Assembly: GCA_040954595.2 (NCBI GenBank) | Contig: CM082597.2 | Span: forward strand, 4,960,001-5,024,000 | Source: Balanoglossus misakiensis | Lineage: Eukaryota; Hemichordata | DNA: 64,000 bases | Direction of reading: 5' to 3' | Shown: positions 49,401 through 59,162 of the stretch, in pieces | Layout: each line of letters starts with the position of its first letter | How positions within the stretch are numbered: the first letter of the stretch is position 1 | Notes under the pieces: generated by a model | What the model was told of the DNA's origin: nothing | Database searches by the model: none | Seen by the model: only the letters and a program-made list of their open reading frames with translations | Translations under genes and position numbers: made by a program

Positions 49401-51485
49401 AAAGCCTTAAAATAAATACTTCATTGATCACACCACAGCATAAACACACACCCCACGGGTACAGTGTCTGAGTTACTGTTCGTATGTAAATGAACGTCTA
49501 TACGTAAACCTAACTAAAAGATTACCATGTAAACTTACATTTGGCGACTAAATTTAATTTGGAATTAATTGACAAGCATTTTTTTATAACTCTTGCATTA
49601 GTTTTTTGCGTATAGGGGATGGTGACCATTACTTAGAATTCAGTCCAACAGAGGATAAAAGTGGATCTCTCAAGTACCGTATCAGCCACACCCCTGCCAA
49701 CTGAATTACACGTATTTCGATTGAAAATTAAATCTTCAGAAACAACTTGCTTAGATTTTTTTTACGTTTGTGGGAAAAGCCAATTTAGTGCGGGCCCACC
49801 AATAGCTCAAAAGATAGCCTACAATTTATGTTATAATTGAATACTGATATGTATATCTTGCAGCCTGATATAATGTAATTTGATTTATTCGGATTACCGT
49901 AGGTTAACATTGACATTCTCTCAAGTGACTTGCATTATACAAGCTGTGTGTTGTCTATAGACCCCCGCGTGGAGTTATACCGCGTGGTCGTTTGTTTTTG
50001 TCCACTTTGCAATTATACTATGAATGGTCAACTTTGGCGGGCGGCTGGACGTCCGTGTCACGTTAATTTACATAACAATAGCAAACAGAGATGACTATCG
50101 AACAAATGACGTCACGGTGTCCGAAGAATGTCTTGACCATGTAATACAACGCCACCAACAACGAAATATTACCCTGCATTAATTCACTGCCTTTCGGACT
50201 TCTGTATCTTGTCTACGGTCAGAATTGTCAGAATTCTGAATAGAGAGTTTTTGAATATGCACGATGACCATAATTGCTCAGTCAGAGTACTGTCAAGGTC
50301 ACGCCTGCTTGACACCATAATGTGACATGACGACACAGTCAGTATTACTCATCGCCAAAGTGAAAGACATGCCGACCACCTACGTTTGCATTGAAGCATT
50401 TGTCTGTGTGTACACAGCGATAAAAATTCTACATTTTCTCTCAAAGGGACATGTACATGTACAGTGCGAGAAGCCCGAGCGTCACTTGTCAGTCAATGTC
50501 AACCTTGGTCAGAATTACTTTTACCAGAAACCCGTCGTCTCCATAGTATCAGTCTCTGAAATAGCCGAACGTCCCTTGTTAAAATTCAGTGTTGCCACAA
50601 CAACGGTGCCATCGTGACTGCCCGTATTACATGTATATTAACAAGATTTTCAAGAATCTCCTTTAACTGACATACGGGAGTTATCATTGATGGTATTTGC
50701 ATATGCAGTAACTACTATAGGGGTTTCACTTTTATTCTACTCCGTATTTTGGCGAACAGAAAATAAAAATAAAAATTACAGTTTTTTTCTAGATCTGACC
50801 ATAGTCTCTCTATATTAGAATAGACGGACTGTGATGTGACCTTAGGAAAATATAGAAAGTCGCACTCACTATATTTAATAAAAGGGTAGCGAACTCACGC
50901 AATTGAATTTTCTAACACGATACACGAGGGACTACGGTCATTCTATCGTCTGCTCTTATTTTTCAGGAAATGTCGCCATTATGACTGCAGATAAAACCCA
51001 TTGCTGAATTTCTATAATCGGGCGTGGCATTGTTTATCTGAACGGAACGATCGGATGCGTCAATTTGACAGTTGACAAATGGACAGTCATTGACAAATAA
51101 AAAAGCCTCGCTTATTCATGTTGTCTGCGCATAGACACATATGCATATGGCGTTCTTAAATTTATATCGGTGAATGCGCAGGGCATACCTCCCTATTAAG
51201 TTTAATGGGCACCCCGAAAACAATAATAGTCCACGCTGTACAACAAATGGGGTAGTATCACCGATAACATTTTACTGTGTAACACGGGCGAATGAATGGA
51301 TCGGGCCCGAACGTCTACGCGACTCTCGTTTTCTATCAAGGCTCGCAGACCACTCTCATTTTTCACAGCCAGGGTAACACTACACCTGTGATCACACACA
51401 AATCGTTCACAGCCGTCGCGCGCTCGAATACAACTATGTGGCACTTACCTGAGCAGAGAACCAGAAGCGACCAGATAGTAGCCAT
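34207..51485 (-). CDS. XPNPEP2-like: Membrane aminopeptidase P (Xaa-Pro aminopeptidase 2-like, GPI-anchored)
   Basis: Metallopeptidase (M24B) that removes the N-terminal residue before proline, expected at the outer cell surface. Twenty-two exons, high to low: 51449-51485, 44506-44558, 44218-44331, 43861-43924, 43501-43605, 43101-43181, 42677-42823, 42343-42438, 42109-42190, 41511-41718, 41061-41144, 40677-40727, 40381-40448, 39992-40069, 38766-38837, 37315-37375, 36868-36937, 36250-36351, 35528-35611, 34922-34998, 34657-34758, 34207-34437. All junctions are GT-AG and in frame, giving 688 aa (human XPNPEP2 is about 674). A signal peptide ([19 protein letters not shown]) is split across exons 1 and 2. 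Two creatinase-like N-terminal domains and the C-terminal pita-bread domain follow. The C-terminus is hydrophobic, as for a GPI signal. Family segments include DCSRSPPILP, DVAWLFNLRG and DSGAQY. All five metal ligands are present, but nearby residues are altered. Intron 1 is 6.9 kb. Confidence 0.93.
36434..36630. repeat. Dispersed repeat, copy 1 (intron of aminopeptidase)
   Basis: Shares about 190 bp, with few differences, with 53829-54032: both run from taccaggttc through tttgagacacta, gtaaacacagagcattaatcc, ggcgctgaggctcag and caatgggttgcggagaggtg. It is followed at about 36650-36690 by a small inverted pair, ttaagacggtt and aaccgtcttaa. Probably a short non-autonomous element; ends are not defined. 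Confidence 0.75.
37500..37692. mobile_element. MITE with inverted ends, in aminopeptidase intron
   Basis: The left end has acagccaaacctgtgta then tagtggcca. The right end has ggtcactaacacaggtttgactgt, the inverse with few changes. Internal direct repeats of the form actatatagaggtggtc sit near the right end. Ends of the type cagtcaaacctgt are common on short DNA elements in marine invertebrates. The boundary is approximate. Confidence 0.65.
41698..41872. repeat. 93-bp tandem duplication across an aminopeptidase splice acceptor
   Basis: Copy 1 starts at 41698 and copy 2 at 41791; both begin ctggactggtccaggtaaag and continue through gaatggggtgggaagacc and ggcattctta. The duplicated block contains the first 21 nt of exon 10, its splice acceptor and its polypyrimidine tract. 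Copy 2 lacks five bases present in copy 1 (tttct) and has a few substitutions. Confidence 0.92.
41791..41811 (-). other. Possible in-frame 21-nt microexon
   Basis: In the upstream copy of the 93-bp duplication the acceptor of exon 10 is intact (attctag). The duplication junction places GTAAAG right after the first 21 exon nucleotides. The segment is thus bounded by AG and GT, has a length divisible by three, and would insert seven residues (repeating LYLDQS) between exons 9 and 10 without a stop. Whether it is spliced in cannot be told from sequence. Confidence 0.45.
41888..42060. repeat. CT-rich polypyrimidine tract
   Basis: About 170 bp of ctct, tttc and ccct units inside the aminopeptidase intron between exons 9 and 10. 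On the minus strand it is a polypurine tract, so the Arg/Glu-rich minus-strand frame across it is an artefact. Confidence 0.9.
42953..43042. repeat. CAGA microsatellite with TAGACA/CTAGACAT variants
   Basis: Cagacaga units with two short variants in the middle, inside the aminopeptidase intron between exons 6 and 7. Confidence 0.9.
44416..44441. repeat. GTCT microsatellite
   Basis: A short gtctgtct run within the aminopeptidase intron between exons 2 and 3. Confidence 0.85.
46189..46290. repeat. Tandem duplication of about 55 bp
   Basis: Ccagccacagcaaaagtct followed by atggcggacttgcctaatt occurs at about 46188 and again at about 46244. It lies in the large first intron of the aminopeptidase gene. 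Confidence 0.8.
46827..47140. repeat. 85-bp minisatellite made of 42-43-bp half units
   Basis: Full 85-bp units occupy 46861-46945, 46946-47030 and 47031-47115, with a partial fourth to 47140 and a diverged partial at 46827-46860. Each unit is itself two similar halves: one has tataaattgtagccagttta and the other tacattgttgccagtctcag, and each ends in gaaac plus aaagt or agt. The array lies in intron 1 of the aminopeptidase gene. Confidence 0.92.
51449..51485 (-). other. First coding exon of the aminopeptidase gene
   Basis: ATG plus the start of the signal peptide ([12 protein letters not shown]), then a consensus donor (CAG followed by gtaagt), phase 1. It joins exon 2 at 44558 across 6.9 kb to complete a continuous signal sequence ending VGRA. 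The promoter is expected above 51485, but I could not pick out a core element. The link rests on phase, signal-peptide continuity and the lack of another candidate. Confidence 0.7.
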
Positions 51486-52512
51486 GTTTCGGTCAGACGA
51501 CATTTGTTCGACTATAATGGCCGCCACTAAACTCGCTTTCAAGGCTGTTGAACGACACAATAGGCTGTGTTTGATATGCGCGGCGAGACTTCGCTTGGAA
51601 GTATATGCTAATGAGGTAAAAAGGGCGGACCATACCCGTTGTCCTAAATTGAATTGAAAAAAGGCGCCAAAACGTAAGGAAGGGACGACAGGGAGCATTA
51701 ACGCAACGAAAAATAAGACCGCCTTTCTTCAAGTTGAACTTTAGGTTAAACCTCCCTGTTGGGAGACGAAGGGATTAGACTACTATCAACTGCCAAATTT
51801 ACATCAAATCCCACACTTTTCAGAACCGGAAGTTTTTTTATCACTATTATGCAATCCCTTGACACAAAATACTTCTAAACATTGTCTAACCCTCCATTGA
51901 CTTTTGCCATTGATTGATTAGCAAAGCTGACATTACCACACACACAAACACAAGCATGGAAAAAAGAAGATTATCGCATCGGAGGGCTTTGGTTGTATTT
52001 TATTTTTCGTGAAAGAGTGAGCGTTTAATATCCAATGTGGCGTTACATGAGTCGTCGCCTGTTTGTTGCAGAGAGTCACAGTTGCTGGTGGTCTAAACAT
52101 CCCTTACAATTTAGAACGTTGGCAGCCGATCGAGGGTCAGTAGAAAAATTGTGTGGAGGGGGGGGGGTAAACTATATTACATGTAGTCGAATAATATAAT
52201 TATACTTAGAGATAAGACATATATACTAATATACAGTTTGATCCATTTAATAATAATTATTAGTAAATGAACATGTTCAAACATTTTCACATTTTCTGAT
52301 CTCAAACTTATCATCCAGTCTGAGAGGCTTTCTGTAATAAATTATTACAAAGCGGTAAAACGTTTCACAGGAGGCTCATAAGCGGTTCATATGACTTTCA
52401 GTTGCCTTCTTTTCCCGCCAATTTCAACTTCCTGCGCAGACGCCAATAAATAGTTATGAAATTGAAATGATCCAAAATTATGTAAATTGTGACATGTCAC
52501 ATGGCCGTTTTC
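51486..52512. other. Short intergenic between aminopeptidase and first Ly6 gene
   Basis: Contains the 5' flank of the aminopeptidase gene and the 3' flank of the first Ly6 gene, a poly-G run near 52158-52166, and a minus-strand AATAAA near 52000-52005 that could end the Ly6 transcript. No coding sequence is recognised. Confidence 0.5.
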
Positions 52513-54669
52513 TCACAAGTGGATAAATATGTAGTCTGCCGCCAAAGTTAAAAGGATGTTGAATATCTGGCTTTCCGGTTTCCATTCCGCAATCCCTCCG
52601 CCGTTGCACAGGTTAGCGGTGCAGCACGCCACCTCGTGTTCCATACCTGAAATACAAAGAAAGAAATCCCGCGGAGGGAGACTGCGTTATTTCAAATCGC
52701 CCACCGATGGTGTTGAGTAAATCGTGTGGTGATTGGCTGAAATTAGTACTGGAAATTAATGACTACACAATTCTTGTTAGCAAGGCATTTAATAATGTGC
52801 CATTGTTCAAAGTTACCCATAAAGAAACATCACTCGTTTATTTTCTTTATCTTCGATTCGCATCATTCAGTCAGGCAGTCGAAACAGCAAGATATATTCT
52901 GATCGTACGGTGTTGTAACGGCTTCTAGCAGTGATAGAAAACAAAAGGGGCTTCTTTATCTGTCGTACAGGGCGTATTATAAGCCAGCAGTACCCACCAT
53001 TGATTCCTGTGTCGTCTGTTCTACTCTGGGGGACACACATGAAATCATGAATACATGATCGACTGACCACCGTTAGGTTTCCTTTGTAATAGGTCCTTGC
53101 ATACTGAAAATGGAGAAAGAGACGATAGTACGAGTCGCTGGTTCAAAATGGCGGTCAATCGATTCGTTTGTTGTGCGGGCAACTGCAACTCTCCGGAAAA
53201 TCAAAGGAATCTCACTGACTTAATTTTGTAGAGAAATACACCATATTCATCATTACTGTTATTGTGTTTGATCACACTAAATTATTCTGTTCACCAAGAC
53301 ATCGGAAAATGTTATAATCACCGACTCACATCTTTGGTATTATTCCCTAGAGTATATTGTCTTGCCCATAACAATGTTACCGTGGGTACATTTCTGTACC
53401 CATAATGGTATCAAAAATTATCATCAAATTTACTATATGACTGTGTGTATAATACTGTTATAGTTCACGGGTATATTCCGTATATTTTTATACATGTATA
53501 CATAATCCTATGGGGTGCATTGCTACATACATTGTAATATTCCCATAGGGTACATGTTTACAGTACACGTTACATTATATTACCGTACTTTGCAGACTTT
53601 TCCACTCTCGCATTTAGTGTTCCGTCTTGTTGTCGATGTGTTAACTTCCACACAGTTTATGTCGTTGTACACGCCAAACACGTCCCAGTCGCAGGAGTAG
53701 CATTCCATACTAGCCACAAGAATCGTTCCTATTGGAGATACAAGGCGCAGTGAGTCACAGTGTATGAAGATGTAGCCACGCAAGTGTGTTCTGTAGACGG
53801 GCGAATACTTGTATGTACGAACCGGATATACCAGGTTCACACGGGGTAAAATTTGAGACACTACTTGCCTATGGTAAACACAGAGCATTAATCCTTTGAG
53901 TCGCTTGGGTCCACACACACAGTATAGGCGCTGAGGCTCAGGTCCCAGACAATGGGTTGCGGAGAGGTGTTAATTATGACAACAGCTCAAGTCTGGCTGG
54001 GAAAGCCATCTCAAATCTGAGACATTTCAGGACCACTTACCACAGAATTCAAAATACCAGCAACAAACGCCAAACTAGCAACACCGTATTTCTTTCATGC
54101 CAGCAAAGCCTATCTCTAAAATTGTAACAACGTCACAATTTAGTAGACAAAGAGGCGCCCCCATCCCAATTGCGCAGTTGAAGTACGTGCGTGTTGAGAG
54201 AGACGTGTCGACTCGAACTCGGACGACGAGAGTTGTTTAGTGTGTCGAACGCTGCTCTACGAAGCTCGTAGTTACTAGTACCTTCTGAACCGTCTCAGAT
54301 CAAATACTGGCGTAAATTATTATGTGTGAACGTCTTAATAGTCCCTGTGGGACTCCCATAACCGAATGTCCCCCTAAAAATTGTTTTGTGGGTTTTCTTC
54401 CGGCGCGCCGTCAGGAACATTTCCTGATGCGAAGCACCTATATGCGTTGATCAATTTGTGTTACAACTAAATACTACATCTGCAGTAAAACACTGGCCGA
54501 CATTTCCCTCGAGAAGAGATAAGTCCCTTAGGCTTCTTCTTTCCGGTTAGTAGGAAATTGCTGTATTTGCAGCAATAAGGTTTTTGGCGCGGGCATACAT
54601 GCAGGCTTGCGCGCGACACTCACCTTGTAGAATGACGACTGCTGCAAGGACGAACCAAACGTGTCCCAT
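52513..54669 (-). CDS. Ly6/uPAR (LU) domain protein A, GPI-anchored
   Basis: Four exons: 54624-54669, 53589-53728, 52998-53103, 52513-52646, giving 141 aa. Exon 1 encodes a signal peptide (MGHVWFVLAAVVILQ). Exons 2 to 4 encode one LU three-finger domain with ten Cys: MECYSC at the start and CCTANLCN at the end, the family hallmark. The C-terminus ends in a hydrophobic stretch (IFNILLTLAADYIFIHL) that fits a GPI signal. Phases 1, 0, 1 equal those of the next two genes. Such proteins are usually surface receptors or modulators; the ligand cannot be told. The exon 2 donor (AAA then gtacgg) is weak, and an overlapping alternative exists. Confidence 0.85.
53829..54032. repeat. Dispersed repeat, copy 2 (intron of Ly6 A)
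   Basis: About 190 bp matching 36434-36630 in the same orientation. A segment near 54290-54350 (aaccgtctcagatc, then gaacgtcttaata) recalls the tail of copy 1, so copy 2 may be split by roughly 260 bp of extra DNA. Confidence 0.7.
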
Positions 54670-54774
54670 CGTTCACTGTGGTAAAAACAAAAAGTAAGTT
54701 AGAGATTTAATTTCACGTGAAATACTGGTCATGTTTTGTGAGGGTCTGGCTCGGATGATTTTATGCTGGCCATG

Positions 54775-54805
<31 letters not shown>

Positions 54806-57425
54806 GAAGAAACAGATGTTAAACTATGCAAAATAATATACTGCCATTATGGTAAATAGTGACGTCATCTCCTTAGCGCGCATTAGTTTGATATGTGCAG
54901 TTTGAATAGTCGATCCATCAACTGGAATCTTTAATGCTACACTGTAAAGCTTCGCACGAGCGAGGATTTTACTGAAAATTGAAAGGATATCGTCTCGCGT
55001 CTCTACTCCGACGTATTTTTTTTGCTCAGAGACAGTCAGTGCCGATGTCGACACAATCGCCACCATCGCACTTGCGCGCCGCCGGCATTCTGCGGTGTTC
55101 TTTGTCATTCCGCCGCGAAGAGACAAATTATCTTTATTTTTTAAAAGATGGACACTTCAAGGGGTTTTGTCACCCAAATCCCATGGGTGTCGTCGGCGCG
55201 GGAAACCACGTCGTTTTATAGATCTAGAAATGGCAACAGTGTAAGTGTTATATAGCCGTTCAGGCATAGGCTGCAACTTTTGATATTTTCAGGATTTCTA
55301 TACTGTACATTCAACATAGTCTATGTTGATCTATTCCCCATATGGTAGCTATTCTGCTCAGCATGCACATCCTACATACATACTTAGTCTAGTATAACCA
55401 CCGATTTTATTGTTGCCAGTTGAATTTTGATCCGGACTAAATTTAAATTTAATATGAACAATAATGTCAACAATAAAATTTCCACATATGCCGCCTTCCT
55501 TAAAGTTGAACTGCTGGTGTGGTTTTTTTAATTTTGTGGCTCACGAATTGTAACTGTAAACATGGCTGTACTGAAAGTACGTGTACATACATGTTGTAAC
55601 CGGCCCAAGCCACGAGAGGCTACTTTATTATCAGTTTCTATGTGGTATTTACACCTTTCGATCTAACCATACACGCAAAACTGTCTGTCTACTGCACTGG
55701 ACAAATGTCAATGTGCCCCTAAATATCGATTTTTCTCCATCACTGCGCCTCGACTGACAATAAACCTGCACACACAGGACAAAATGCAAAGTTCAACCAT
55801 AGACCCCATGGTTCAACAACAACAACAACGCCGTACAATCAATTGTCTTTTGGATAGCAATTGCGAAACGTACTCATTCGCGAGACGTGTTTTCTTCAAT
55901 GCTGAACTCAGCCCCTAAACGCAAACTGTGTACACGAGAGAAAGCTTCCATAACCCAAGAGCTGTATCGCCCAAGCCGCATTTACCATGGCAGTCGGCAA
56001 ATCAACAAAAGTTGGCAGAAACAGTAGGCAAAGAGAAAAGAGAAACCTATAGTTTCCTTTGCTTTTGCACAACACGGACAGTTGTTTCACGTGATGCGAT
56101 GATACACATGTACGCTGTGCTGTGACAAGTTGAAATCAACTGCTGAGTACTTAGTATGTCGTTCTGTTCGCAGGGAGGGTTCCTATCAAAATACTAAGTG
56201 CATACCAATACGTTATACCCACCTTAATTAAACAGTACTAGCTCAACTGAAACCCGGGGTACATCGGCGAAGGAGAGAGAAAACTTGTAAGACCGGTCGC
56301 ATGATAATATTCTGCGTTAGTGAAGACGTTCGCGTTATTGTCGTCTGCTTGTCTGTCTTGTCATAGACAAACACCTGTTTGGGGTCGCATTCATTCACAT
56401 AGGACTCGCTATTGTTATGTAAAATGTTGTAAGCCATAGAGGCGTCGATATGTAAATTAGATAATGTCGTTTTCTTGAAGGGGCTCTGTACATTCACCAG
56501 CGTTTGTAACAAGCGTTGTGATTGGTTGCGTGTGATAACCCCGTTTTCTAATTAACCTGTAAGGAGTTGTGTTTTAACCTCAACCATTTTTTCACGAGAA
56601 GACTTCAATACTTGATGGATAGCTAGTTTTGGCTAAGTGGAGCACTGTTCCTCGGGGTTAGCTCGAAAAAATATTGAGCAACACAATCACATATAGGCTT
56701 ACATATAAATGTTTATTTCAGTAGAATTAGATACATCTCTTCTGTTAACTGAAAACAGTTATTTTTGTTTGTCCTGTAATAAATTTATTCTCACCGCCCA
56801 TATTAGTTCCAAGTAATTATCCGAAATCCTTGAAATACACATTTTCAGATAGAAAAGTCTTTAAACCAAGAAATTGAAGGCTGTTTCAGTTTCGGTAGGT
56901 ATTTTCGTACATACAATATCCAACTATGTAGGAGGGTGAAAACATCTTTTTTTATGTTATTTTGTTCTTTAATGGTTGTGGTTTATATTAATTTTCTCTG
57001 ATTTATTATCGATTTGAAACCGACATTAATGATATTCCTAAAACAGGCCACACGCAGTATTTTAAAGAAGTATAAAAATATGTACACGCATCAGAATGCA
57101 AAAATATACATATAACCAAAGTTAATAAAATTGCAAGTCGGCGCCCACCTTTAAAATAGAAACATTGAATGTGGTTGGACATTTTTCAGCCAAATTGTAA
57201 AACATAAACCCATCATTTTTGAAAAGTCTGCGCTCAAGTTCAATGTGTCAGCTACCTGTCAACCTGAGGCAAGAAACCATGTAACATATTTGGACCTTCT
57301 AATATGTAGGTAGAACACTACACTGTAGTATACACTAAGCAAAAAAATGCAGCTGGTGCAACTAGCATTCCTTGAAAAATAACTGAAACTACATATTTCT
57401 CATCAAAAGCAAGCAGCACTCTAGC
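54670..57425. other. Intergenic between Ly6 A and Ly6 B
   Basis: Holds the 5' flank of Ly6 A, an AAC microsatellite at 54775-54804, a CpG-richer stretch near 55000-55200, and a 19-bp palindrome around 55313-55331. No exon with the LU cysteine pattern or other family was found. Confidence 0.5.
54775..54804. repeat. AAC microsatellite
   Basis: Ten consecutive aac-type units about 100 bp upstream of the Ly6 A start codon. Confidence 0.95.
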
Positions 57426-59162
57426 TTAGAATGAGACCAGATAGGCGAGCATTGTTGTCATGGTGATGGCTGTCATGGACACGGCAACGCTGACTGCGCC
57501 ATCCTGTGCATTGCAGAGATTGTAACTGTTACAGCATTGCGTCATTTCTCCTGAAGAAGAAAAATATGGGGGAAAATAAACAGTTAATAAAAAAATATAC
57601 AACTCGCAACAGCTGGTGGTGCCAGCTACTTAAAAGTGTCTATGTCATCGCCTTAATTACAAAAAAAAACTTTTCATTAGGAACATTTTCCAACATGGGC
57701 TACTGGGTAAGTTCAAATGCACATATTGGTATTATAATCTGCACAAAACAAAAGAAATATTGCCTGTCGACTTAGAATAAAAATTGCTACATTGGGACTT
57801 TAAAATGTATTTGAAGATGATACTCAGTGTCTCGGGTGAGCACTTACCAGTTCCAAGGTAGATGTTTTTGTTCTCAAAACAGGAATTGGAACAGCGTCGA
57901 ACCACGGTGGCCGGAGAGTATAAGGCGTAGGTCACCGTCAGCTGTTTAAAATAATTACAACAAAATGTTAAGCATTCGTAGCTTCAGGGTTTTCTGCCAG
58001 ATCTACGCCATTGCTCAACAAATTCAAGTGATATGTGTAGTTTTGTCAGTCACACTGGTCTGGCAGACGGGTGCTCCAGTTACTGTCGATCAAAAGAACC
58101 CTCTCTTGAGGGCGCTGTCCACCGTCGTCGGACCCCATGACCAAGTGCGATTCAATGATCGGTTTATACCGAAGGCAAATTCTGAATAAACCACCACCAA
58201 TCCGATTTTGCATTTCGAGAAGGGCTGTCGTCTGTTGCTACTTGGTGGTTTTCTCACTGGGCGGCACTCGCCAAGTATTTCGGTACACTGGGAAATTTGC
58301 AGCATGTGTTGAATACGCACCTCACACTCGTCATCTGCGCCGTCGCACACTGCCGTCGCAGTCTCCTCGGGTACGATGCTGACGCAATTTTCGTCACTTC
58401 CGGTGATACCAGCCACATCCCAGGCACACGAGTAACAGGTCAGGGCCAGGCTACCTGATCACGTGACACACGCACGAAAATGACATCAATTAATTAAATT
58501 AGTTCATGTTATGTCTATGTTTATTCACAGCAGGTTTATTTGACGACTGCGTGTGCTTAGCTAACGTAGGGCAAGGGTTATCGCTGTGGGTTGTTTTTTT
58601 ATCAAAAAGCCTGACTCATCCAGGAAAGTTAATTATTAGTTGATAGTCCGAACAACAACTAAGCGTACACATAAACAGGATTAAAAAAAAATTCTAATCT
58701 CTGGTTCCTGTTTTGACGGCATAAAGCAGAAGTTACATATTATACAGAATGTTTTCAGAATTTTGCCCTTTTGATCACGTGACCCTTTTACAGGCGGGCT
58801 TAGCTACACCATAGCTTGGGTACATTGATATTAATGCACGTATTGACTGTAAATTTTAGTCCGTACTACAATTCCATTGTCAACAATAACAATGATGTTT
58901 ATGCATGGGTGTGTATTGACTGTGATGACAAGCTGAATACTTGGCATATCGACATGATTATAGGGAGAAGAACAAGAAACTGTAGGTGACACACAGAACA
59001 CAGAAACTGAAAATATTATCACAACTTGCAGTTACTGTGCCTTTAAGTGTTGACTGACGGCAACCGGTGGATAACAAACACCCAAGGCCACTCACCTGAA
59101 ATGAAAGCAAGGAGGAGCAGAAGAAGAACCGACCACTTTTGAAGTCCACCCATTCTGGCCAT
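57426..59162 (-). CDS. Ly6/uPAR (LU) domain protein B, GPI-anchored
   Basis: Four exons: 59096-59162, 58321-58454, 57848-57941, 57426-57550, giving 139 aa. The signal peptide has a run of six Leu (SVLLLLLLAFIS). One LU domain follows with ten Cys, starting LTCYSCAWD and ending QCCNSYNLCN. The C-terminal hydrophobic tail (VAVSMTAITMTTMLAYLVSF) suits GPI anchoring. Intron phases 1, 0, 1 match genes A and C. CYSCAWDV against CYSCDWDV in gene A indicates close paralogy. Ligand and role are unknown. Confidence 0.88.

Noticed and set aside
50327-50617. 96-codon plus-strand frame inside the first intron of the aminopeptidase gene
   Set aside because: No domain, no signal peptide and no splice partners. 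Not supported as a nested gene.
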